A stretch of 61,977 nucleotides of DNA from an uncultured Bacteroidota bacterium (GTDB lineage Bacteria > Bacteroidota > Bacteroidia > UKL13-3), in assembly GCA_903883965.1 (NCBI GenBank), contig CAISCU010000038.1, positions 1 through 61,977 of the forward strand, in the 5' to 3' direction. Below the pieces are notes generated by a model. The model had not been told where the DNA came from. It saw nothing but the letters and a program-made list of their open reading frames with translations, and did no database searches. The position numbers and the translations under genes were made by a program. Below, one piece after another: positions 19,023-26,092 of the stretch. Each line of letters begins with the position of its first letter. The first letter of the stretch is position 1.

Positions 19023-20033
19023 GCTTCCTTGGGAAGCTATTGTCACGAGCCAATTACTGTTTAGGAAGTACTGCTTCCTTCGGAAGCTGTCGTTCCTAAG
19101 CAAGTTTGGTTGGGTAAGTAACGCTTCCTTCGGAAGCTATGGTTCGCAAGCAAGTTTGGATGGATAAGTGACGCTTCCTTCGGAAGCTATGGTTCTTGTA
19201 GCAAATACTGTTTGGCAATTTCACTTCCTTCGGAAGCTAATGTTCTTGTAGCTAATACTGTTTGGCAATTTCGCTTCCTTCGGAAGCTAATGTATTGTAG
19301 GCAAGTTTAGAAGGTAAATGACCGCTTCCTTCGGAAGCTATTGTTTCAACCTCAACGCTTACTTCGGAAGCTTTCATCCTAGAACAAAGTCTGTTTGATG
19401 AGATCGCTTCCTTCGGAAGCTAATGTTCTTGTAGCTAATACTGTTTGGCAATTTCGCTTCCTTCGGAAGCTAATGTATTGAAGGCAAGTTTAGAAGGTAA
19501 ATGACCGCTTCCTTCGGAAGCTATTGTTCGCAAACAAGTTTGGATAGACAACTGACGCTTCCTTCGGAAGCTATTGAATGATAGACAACGCTTCCTTCGG
19601 AAGCTTTGGTATTGAATAACACGCTTCCTTCGGAAGCTGTCGTTCGCAAGCAAGTTTGGATAGACAACTGACGCTTCCTTCGGAAGCTATTGAATGATAG
19701 ACAACGCTTCCTTCGGAAGCTTTCATACAATAGCAATTTTTATTTGGGGATTCTGCTTCCTTCGGAAGCTGTCGTTCGCAAGCAAGTTTGGATGGACAAC
19801 TGACGCTTCCTTCGGAAGCTATTGAATGATAGACAACGCTTCCTTCGGAAGCTTTCATACAATAGCAATTTTTATTTGAGGATGCCGCTTCCTTCGGAAG
19901 CTGTCGTTCGCAAGCAAGTTTGGATGGGTAAGTAACGCTTCCTTCGGAAGCTATTGAATGATAGACAACGCTTCCTTCGGAAGCTTTCATACAATAGCAA
20001 TTTTTATTTGAGGATGCCGCTTCCTTCGGAAGC
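19023..20033. repeat. Array of 23 short hairpins (GCTTCC-TTC-GGAAGC)
   Basis: A 15-bp palindrome with a 6-bp stem and 3-nt loop recurs 23 times. Starts: 19023 (loop TTG), 19073, 19123, 19173, 19223 (A at base 1), 19273, 19324, 19357 (stem variant), 19406, 19456, 19507, 19557, 19590, 19623, 19673, 19706, 19755, 19805, 19838, 19887, 19937, 19970 and 20019. Twenty copies are exact. Start-to-start distances are 49-51 or 33 bp. Flanks recur in families, for example TATTGAATGATAGACAAC and TTCGCAAGCAAGTTTGGAT. There is no transposase or cas gene nearby. The array lies between two tRNA genes that point away from the minus end. Confidence 0.97.
19623..20018. repeat. Three tandem 132-bp higher-order units within the hairpin array
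   Basis: Hairpins at 19623/19673/19706, 19755/19805/19838 and 19887/19937/19970 repeat the spacing 50-33-49 bp exactly, with the same three spacers in the same order and only scattered substitutions. The next copy starts at 20019 and is cut off after one hairpin. Confidence 0.92.
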
Positions 20034-20047
20034 TGGTATTGTTGAAT

Positions 20048-20076
20048 GGGATTAGCGCTCTGCGAGCGCTGATCCC
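20048..20076. repeat. 13-bp hairpin with TGC loop after the array
   Basis: GGGAT-T-AGCGCTC, loop TGC, GAGCGCT-G-ATCCC: 12 Watson-Crick pairs plus one T-G wobble. It has the same triloop architecture as the array repeats but an unrelated stem sequence. Confidence 0.8.
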
Positions 20077-20103
20077 AAGGGGAGGCTATAAACAAGTAAA
20101 GTC

Positions 20104-20128
20104 AGCAGCTGCGCTGCTTGATTTTTTT
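20104..20128 (+). terminator. Rightward hairpin terminator of the array region
   Basis: 6-bp GC-rich stem AGCAGC/GCTGCT with loop TGC, then TGA and seven T. It would stop any transcript that runs rightward through the hairpin array. Confidence 0.6.
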
Positions 20129-20173
20129 GTGCCCCAAATTTTACTCAAGCAAGCTTGGTAAAATTTGGGGCAC

Positions 20174-20198
20174 AAAAAAACCTGCAATTGCTTGCAGG
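20174..20198 (-). terminator. Terminator of tRNA-Ser
   Basis: On the minus strand, a 7-bp stem CCTGCAA/TTGCAGG with a 4-nt loop is followed by seven T, starting about 12 nt after the tRNA. Confidence 0.8.
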
Positions 20199-20209
20199 CT
20201 TTACTTGTT

Positions 20210-20302
20210 TGGCGGAGAGAGCGGGATTCGAACCCGCGATACACCTTGACAGCGTATGACGGTTTAGCAAACCGTTGGTTTCAGCCTCTCACCCATCTCT
20301 CC
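20210..20302 (-). tRNA. tRNA-Ser (anticodon GCT)
   Basis: Class II tRNA of 90 nt (20213-20302) plus CCA at 20210-20212. The acceptor GGAGAGA pairs with TCTCTCC and is followed by discriminator G; the anticodon stem ACGGT/ACCGT encloses TTGCTAA with anticodon GCT; a long variable arm is present and the T arm reads GGTTCGAATCC. Unlike tRNA-Pro in this window, the bases after the discriminator are CCA, which may be real or chance. Confidence 0.96.
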
Positions 20303-20324
20303 GTGGGCTGAAATTTAAGGAAGG

Positions 20325-20332
20325 CAAATCTA
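20325..20332 (-). promoter_or_regulatory. Candidate -7 box of tRNA-Ser
   Basis: Minus-strand TAGATTTG is a perfect TAnnTTTG, 22 nt before the tRNA 5' end. The -33 region is weak (GTTTAG). The remainder of 20333-20522 is AT-rich with no gene; a near-consensus TAATTTG at 20511-20517 lies just before the next start codon. Confidence 0.55.
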
Positions 20333-20522
20333 AAGATGTTAGGGCTAAACTCCATACTTTTTTTTATTTTTTTTACGCTTGCTATGGTTTAGAGGTAGTT
20401 ATTTTGTTAAGAACTTAGTTATTAGCCTATTAAATCATTTAAAAATGTTTTTTAATTTATTTTTCAAAATTACATACTGAATACGTGCTTTTAGCTGTTA
20501 ATTAGTATGATAATTTGCCCAT

Positions 20523-23129
20523 ATGAACAAAGAAATTCACCAATACTACAAACTCCGTGACTTAAAAGTATTTTCTTCAACTGAATGGCTGGCAAACAAT
20601 GAGAAGAAATATAGGACTGTATACGATGAAACAGAATGTGGCTTTATTTATTGTGAATGGTCGTTTTTCAACAAATTATTTGATGAAAAAGAGTGGTCTA
20701 TAGAAGTTTCTTTGAAATGTGTCAACATTGGAAATGGCAATGAAATTTGCAAACTTCAAGTGATAAAACCCATTCAAAAAGACGAGAACATTGTATATAT
20801 CAGAGAAGGATGGGGGGTTAAATTTCCAGGCAAATTTTGGGAGAAGGGCACCTACAGATGGGAAGCCTGGGTAGAAGGTACCCTTGTTGCCGAAAAAATA
20901 TTTTACATCATAGACCTAGGTATTGTTTCAGATACTGTCAATCCTTATTTTGAAATAAATAGCGTTAAGCTTTACGAAGGACCTGGAAAAAACCTGTTAC
21001 ACCCAGAAAGAGCATATTTGTATGGATTTGATGGCAAACAAACCCGCTATGTTTGGTTAGAATTGATGGCCACTAATACCATTCAGTCTGCAAATGCCTG
21101 GCCATTGGAAATTCAGTACTTTTTTATGACCAAAACTGGGCAATTAAAAGGAGTTGTTGAAAGCCTCTTATTTATTGATCCTGAACAAAAAAACATTGAA
21201 TTGAATGCAGGCTGGGGAAGCGATCATTTAGGAACATGGGCTGCAGACCATTACAATATTATGGTTGTTTTCATGGACCATGTAATAGCGGTGGTACCTT
21301 TTGAAATTGGCGATGAAATAGTGCGTGAAGAACAACCAAAAATTGCTACAGAACAGCCCAAAGAAATTGAACTGGTAAAAGCCGAACAAGCACCTAAAAA
21401 CATTGAAGATGTACTTGGAGAGTTAGATGCATTGATTGGATTAAATGGCATTAAAAAGAAAATCAGAGAGTATACAACCTATTTAAATTTCATTCAACTC
21501 AGACAAGAAAAAGGATTCAAGGATGCCGAAAAAATTCAGCTTCATGCAGTATTTACTGGTAATCCGGGCACTGGTAAAACTACTGTTGCTAAAATGCTGG
21601 GAATGATTTACAAACAACTGGGTCTACTTACTAAAGGCCATGTGATTGAAGCAGATCGAAGCGATTTAGTAGCAGAATTTATTGGCCAAACAGCTCCTAA
21701 AACAAAAGAAATTATCAAAAAAGCAAAAGGCGGTATTTTATTAGTAGATGAAGCTTACGCATTGGCAAGAAAAAATGATGATTCAAAAGATTTTGGCAAA
21801 GAAGCAATTGAAATACTTCTAAAAGAAATGAGCGATGGAGATGGAGACATTGCCATTATTGTGGCTGGCTACCCGAATGAGATGGAAGATTTCTTAGGGT
21901 CAAATCCTGGTTTAAAATCGAGGTTTACCATGTTTTATGAATTTCCAGATTATACCCCTCAAGAATTAATGGAGATTGCCATTTATAGTGCCATCAAAAG
22001 AGGTGTCATTTTTTCAGATAGCGCTGCTCAATGCTTAAATAAGAAATTAATTGATGCTTACAGAAATAGAGATAAAATGTTTGGCAATGCCAGGTATGTG
22101 AATTCGCTAATTGATGAAAGCAAAATGAATATGGGATTGCGCATGATGCAAACCAAAGACCCTAAATCACTTACTAAATTAGAAATTTCTACTATTGAAG
22201 AAATTGATATTGAAAAAATATTCAAACGCAACATTCCCAGTATTGCGGAAATTCCTATAGACGAAGAACTGCTCAAACAAGCACTCAATACCTTGCACCA
22301 CATGATTGGCTTAAGCAGTGTAAAAACTGAAATAGACGAGCTGGTTAAACTGGTTCGTTTTTACAGAGAAATTGGCAAAGATGTGAGGCAAAGTTTTTCG
22401 TTACATGCAGTATTTACTGGCAATCCGGGAACTGGTAAAACAACAGTTGCCAGAATACTGGCTCAAATTTACAAGGCCTTAGGCATTTTAGAGCGAGGTA
22501 ATTTAGTAGAATGCGACCGTCAATCATTGGTGGGTGGTTTTGTTGGTCAGACAGCTATCAAAACCACAGAGGTTTTACAAAAAGCCATGGGTGGCGTTTT
22601 ATTTATTGATGAGGCATATGCGCTGAGTGAAGGTGGAGAAAATGATTATGGAAAAGAAGCTGTAGAAACCATTTTGAAAAAAATGGAGGACAGCAGAGGT
22701 CAACTCATTGTTATAGTAGCAGGTTACACTTCAAACATGAAACATTTTTTAGAGTCTAATCCTGGATTAAAATCAAGGTTCGACAGAGAAATGCATTTTG
22801 AAGATTATGACGCAACGCAACTCAATGAAATTGCTTTAAAAATGTTAGCTGGAAATGCAATCACCCCAAATGAAGATGCTGCAAATCATTTAAAGAAGTA
22901 TTTTGAGAGCATTCATTCACAAAGAGATTCTTATTTTGGCAATGCCAGAACTGTCAGAAAAATAGTTGAAGAGGCTATCAAAAATCAACATTTGAGATTG
23001 GCTAAAACAGACTCAGAAAATAGAACATTAGAAATGATTGGTACGCTAACCTTGGAAGATGTATTGGAGTTTACTTTGGTTCAAGAGCTGTCATCAAACA
23101 AGAAAACCATTGGATTTAAACAATCCTAA
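20523..23129 (+). CDS. Tandem AAA+ ATPase (CbbX/SpoVK-like) with a beta-rich N-terminal region
   Basis: 868 residues. Residues 1 to about 285 are a Trp/Phe-rich, beta-type region not recognised. Two complete AAA+ modules of the CbbX/SpoVK/EccA class follow: module 1 has FTGNPGTGKTT near 343, GGILLVDEAYAL and NPGLKSRF; module 2 has the same Walker A near 633, GGVLFIDEAYAL and NPGLKSRF. Both keep Walker A, Walker B and the arginine-finger region, so both should hydrolyse ATP. Family members remodel protein complexes (Rubisco activase CbbX; type VII secretion EccA). No such partner lies nearby; the gene stands alone between tRNA-Ser and a two-component system. No signal peptide, so it is cytosolic. 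Confidence 0.9.
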   Translation: MNKEIHQYYKLRDLKVFSSTEWLANNEKKYRTVYDETECGFIYCEWSFFNKLFDEKEWSIEVSLKCVNIGNGNEICKLQVIKPIQKDENIVYIREGWGVKFPGKFWEKGTYRWEAWVEGTLVAEKIFYIIDLGIVSDTVNPYFEINSVKLYEGPGKNLLHPERAYLYGFDGKQTRYVWLELMATNTIQSANAWPLEIQYFFMTKTGQLKGVVESLLFIDPEQKNIELNAGWGSDHLGTWAADHYNIMVVFMDHVIAVVPFEIGDEIVREEQPKIATEQPKEIELVKAEQAPKNIEDVLGELDALIGLNGIKKKIREYTTYLNFIQLRQEKGFKDAEKIQLHAVFTGNPGTGKTTVAKMLGMIYKQLGLLTKGHVIEADRSDLVAEFIGQTAPKTKEIIKKAKGGILLVDEAYALARKNDDSKDFGKEAIEILLKEMSDGDGDIAIIVAGYPNEMEDFLGSNPGLKSRFTMFYEFPDYTPQELMEIAIYSAIKRGVIFSDSAAQCLNKKLIDAYRNRDKMFGNARYVNSLIDESKMNMGLRMMQTKDPKSLTKLEISTIEEIDIEKIFKRNIPSIAEIPIDEELLKQALNTLHHMIGLSSVKTEIDELVKLVRFYREIGKDVRQSFSLHAVFTGNPGTGKTTVARILAQIYKALGILERGNLVECDRQSLVGGFVGQTAIKTTEVLQKAMGGVLFIDEAYALSEGGENDYGKEAVETILKKMEDSRGQLIVIVAGYTSNMKHFLESNPGLKSRFDREMHFEDYDATQLNEIALKMLAGNAITPNEDAANHLKKYFESIHSQRDSYFGNARTVRKIVEEAIKNQHLRLAKTDSENRTLEMIGTLTLEDVLEFTLVQELSSNKKTIGFKQS

Positions 23130-23317
23130 TAAGCAGATAATGCCCTAAATACTCTTAATTTTTTCATTAAAGTTTCTAAATCAACACTTAAAATACGCAC
23201 TCTTAATTTGCGCAATAGCTGAATTTATAAGCGTATGCTCTATTTTAAAAACGATGGGGTTCATTTTAGGTGTTAAAATAAAGGGGGGTTTTGATAAATT
23301 CGTATAAAGCTGAGTAA

Positions 23318-24034
23318 ATGAGTAAAGATACTGTTGCACATATTTTGCTAGTTGAAGACGAGAAAACCCTTGCATCTCTCTTAAAAGAGAGTTTAAAAAT
23401 TGAAGGGTTTACAAGTAAGTATTGTAAAGATGGTGAAGAAGCATGGGAAGTCTTCAAAACAGAAAAATTTGACCTCTGCTTATTAGATGTAAACATGCCA
23501 AAAATGAATGGCATAGAACTGGGCAAACGAATCAGAGAAAAAGACGCATTTGTACCCATTTTGTTTTTAACAGCAAACTCACAAGAAGATGACATATTAA
23601 ATGGATTTGAAGTGGGTGCTGATGATTATATGACTAAGCCATTTAGTTTAAAAGAATTGAACATGCGTATTCGGGTACTTTTAAAACGCAGTCAAACACA
23701 AAGAAATTTCATTGCTACAGCCGCACCAGAACTATTTGAATTGGGCAGCTTACAATTTGACCTGTCTAATCAAATTGTAAAACATGGTGGAGAGGAGAAA
23801 AAAATTAGCAAAACGGAAGCTGAATTACTCAAGCTATTTATACAACACAAAAACCAAGTATTGACACGCAATACAATTCTTTTGCACATATGGGGAAGAG
23901 ATGATTTTTATACTGCCCGAAACTTAGATGTATACATTAATAAATTAAGGAAGCTCATTAAAACAGCAGATCAATCTGAAATTATTAACATTCATGGAAC
24001 TGGATTTAAATTGGCCGATAAACCAACTGGGTAA
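23318..24034 (+). CDS. OmpR/PhoB-family response regulator
   Basis: 238 residues. The receiver domain has the acidic pair VEDE near the N-terminus, the phospho-acceptor Asp in LLDVNMP, Thr in FLTAN and Lys in MTKPFSLKEL. The C-terminal winged helix (about 140-235) ends with the TGFKLADKP-type wing (IHGTGFKL). It binds DNA once phosphorylated by its kinase. Its stop codon shares one base with the start of the sensor kinase gene (TAATG), so the two are translationally coupled. The 188 nt upstream show no convincing promoter box. Confidence 0.95.
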   Translation: MSKDTVAHILLVEDEKTLASLLKESLKIEGFTSKYCKDGEEAWEVFKTEKFDLCLLDVNMPKMNGIELGKRIREKDAFVPILFLTANSQEDDILNGFEVGADDYMTKPFSLKELNMRIRVLLKRSQTQRNFIATAAPELFELGSLQFDLSNQIVKHGGEEKKISKTEAELLKLFIQHKNQVLTRNTILLHIWGRDDFYTARNLDVYINKLRKLIKTADQSEIINIHGTGFKLADKPTG

Positions 24035-26073
24035 TGCACAATAGATATTTATTATTGTTCAGTTTTGTATTTGTTTTCATGATTACGAAAACATGTTTTT
24101 GCCAACCTGTATCAAATATACAGGACAGTACTCAAATGGTTGTTAGAGCTAAATATTTACTGCAACAGTTCAAAAACAATCCAAATTATTCCAACGATGC
24201 TTTCAATAAATTAAATGAGATGTTGTTGGCTTGTGAAAAAGAAAATGCCGTTGATTTACAAATAGAAATACTTCAAGCACAACTCAAAATTGCACAACAA
24301 CAGGCAAATTATAATTTACAAAGAGAGAAACTTTTTAAACTTGAAGTTTTATTTAACCAACTAAAAGACCCGTTGAATAAAGCGCAAGTTGCCTATCAAA
24401 TTGCCAAAACATACCATACACAAGGCTACCAACCAGGGGCTATCAATTATTATTTTCAATCACTGAAATTATTTGAAATCTTAGGAAATGAAAACGGCCA
24501 ATTGGTTTGTTTTACTGCACTTGGAGATGTTTATGCGCGTATGAAATTATTTTCAAAATCAATTGAATACAATTTAAAAGGATTGAAATTGGTTGAACAA
24601 AAGAAAGATAAATTTGCGCAAGTTTTAATTGTAGAAAACCTTGCAACTATATACCAAAACCAACGCAATCCCAAAAAATCATTTGAGTGTTTGTTAAAAA
24701 CATATCAGTTATACGCAGACATTGGAAACAAAGCTGGTGCCTCCAATGCCTTGTTAAAAATGGCACAAAATGCAGCTGAAGAAAAAGCATATGTACAATC
24801 AAAAAAGCTTTTCGAACAATCATTACAGATAGCTTTGACTATCCATTCTAAACCGCTCATTGCTCAGAATTATAATGGTTTAGCTGCCATTGCAATTCAT
24901 GAAAAATTGTATGTAGATGCTGGTAACTTCTTTAAAAAAACCATAGACATTGCAAAACCCCTAGGCTTAAATATTCAGTTAGAAGAAGCCTACCAAGGAT
25001 TGTCTACTATTTATAAGTCACTCAATGACGAAAGTAAAGCGAAGGCCTTTAACGCATTGAGCAAAGAAATCAGCGATTCTATTTACAATGATTCTATTTT
25101 AAAAAAGGCTGCCGATTTACAATTGAGGTATGAATCAGAAAAAAAACAAAACGAAATTGAGTTGTATAAAAAAAATATTCTAGTAAACGAATTGAATTTT
25201 AAAAAAGAAAAACAATTGAGGTATTTTTTTACTGCTTTATCCGCTTTGTTAATTGTATTATTTGGAGTGGTATTTTTATTCTACCATCAAAATAAGCGCA
25301 GCAATCAGCAGTTAAATAGCCAAAACGAAGTACTCATTCATAAAAACAAATCTATAGAAAAACAAACTGAACAACTTGAACAATTAAACGAAGTAAAAGA
25401 CCGTTTTTACGCAATTGTATCACACGACCTGAGAAATAATTTGAGTACTATGAAATTGTATTTTGATTTGATTTCAAACCCTCAATTTGAACCAGAAAAC
25501 CAAACTGAATTAACAAGAGACATTGCCTTTTCTGTTCAAAATACCATTGATTTATTAGAGAATTTATTGGTTTGGGCATCGAGCCAATTAAAGGGAATAA
25601 CCATTCAACCTTCAGCAGTTAATCTGCATGAAGTATGTAACAATACGATTGACCTTTTACAAGGAGCTGCTAGTCAAAAAAACATCCAAATTCAACCATT
25701 TATCTCTGCTACTGAAGCAATTTGTTTTGGAGATAAGAACATGATTGAACTGGTAATGAGAAACCTGATTTCAAATGCCATTAAGTTTACTCCTGAGAAT
25801 GGGCATGTCCAAATTAAAAGCTCAATTGATGATACAAGTGTCTCTTTCTATGTAATAGACAATGGGGTTGGCATTGACCCCAATAAAATTGAACGCATCT
25901 TTGATGCTTATAAAAACAGCAGTACAAAAGGCACAGGAAATGAACAAGGAACAGGCTTGGGACTAATGCTGTGTAAATTATTTGTTGAAGAGAACAGTGG
26001 TACAATAGCTGTAAATAGCCAAATAGGAAAGGGTAGTACATTTACTGTTACCCTTCCTATTTTTAAAATATAG
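24034..26073 (+). CDS. Sensor histidine kinase with periplasmic TPR repeats
   Basis: 679 residues. Signal peptide (LLLFSFVFVFMITKTCFC), a periplasmic stretch of tetratricopeptide repeats (about 90-350, for example AKTYHTQGYQPGAINYYFQS), one membrane helix (about 396-419), a short coiled coil and a kinase core: H-box SHDLRNN with the phospho-acceptor His near 463, N-box NLISNAIKFTP, G1 DNGVGID and G2 GTGLGLML. TPR sensor kinases of this layout are common in Bacteroidota; the signal sensed is unknown and may be a protein. It is paired with the overlapping upstream response regulator. Confidence 0.93.
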   Translation: MHNRYLLLFSFVFVFMITKTCFCQPVSNIQDSTQMVVRAKYLLQQFKNNPNYSNDAFNKLNEMLLACEKENAVDLQIEILQAQLKIAQQQANYNLQREKLFKLEVLFNQLKDPLNKAQVAYQIAKTYHTQGYQPGAINYYFQSLKLFEILGNENGQLVCFTALGDVYARMKLFSKSIEYNLKGLKLVEQKKDKFAQVLIVENLATIYQNQRNPKKSFECLLKTYQLYADIGNKAGASNALLKMAQNAAEEKAYVQSKKLFEQSLQIALTIHSKPLIAQNYNGLAAIAIHEKLYVDAGNFFKKTIDIAKPLGLNIQLEEAYQGLSTIYKSLNDESKAKAFNALSKEISDSIYNDSILKKAADLQLRYESEKKQNEIELYKKNILVNELNFKKEKQLRYFFTALSALLIVLFGVVFLFYHQNKRSNQQLNSQNEVLIHKNKSIEKQTEQLEQLNEVKDRFYAIVSHDLRNNLSTMKLYFDLISNPQFEPENQTELTRDIAFSVQNTIDLLENLLVWASSQLKGITIQPSAVNLHEVCNNTIDLLQGAASQKNIQIQPFISATEAICFGDKNMIELVMRNLISNAIKFTPENGHVQIKSSIDDTSVSFYVIDNGVGIDPNKIERIFDAYKNSSTKGTGNEQGTGLGLMLCKLFVEENSGTIAVNSQIGKGSTFTVTLPIFKI

Positions 26074-26092
26074 TATTGAGAACTTGCTCTTA

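Larger units (their letters stand above)
20090..20210. repeat. 121-bp compound inverted repeat built from two convergent terminators
   Basis: The outer arms AAACAAGTAAAG (20090-20101) and its complement (20199-20210) and perfect 23-bp inner arms (20122-20144 and 20158-20180, 13-nt loop) frame two different side hairpins: AGCAGC-TGC-GCTGCT (20104-20118) and CCTGCAA-TTGC-TTGCAGG (20181-20198). Each strand therefore reads trailer, hairpin, seven T, then the same 16-nt tail. Folded fully it would form a four-way junction. Confidence 0.85.

Noticed and set aside
19435-19736. Short SFRRKR-type frames on the minus strand
   Set aside because: They are translations of the same palindrome in other frames.
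19023-20033. Hairpin array as a CRISPR locus
   Set aside because: The repeat is only 15 bp, the spacers repeat among themselves and have lengths of 18 or 34-36 bp, and no cas gene is present.
19571-20095. Open frame of 174 codons through the array (minus strand), with 44-residue repeats
   Set aside because: The 132-bp unit is a multiple of three and lacks stops in several frames, so open frames arise automatically. There is no signal, domain or start context, and other frames are open as well.
18156-20209. Integron or retron locus
   Set aside because: No integrase, reverse transcriptase or gene cassettes are present; hairpins are too short and uniform for attC sites.
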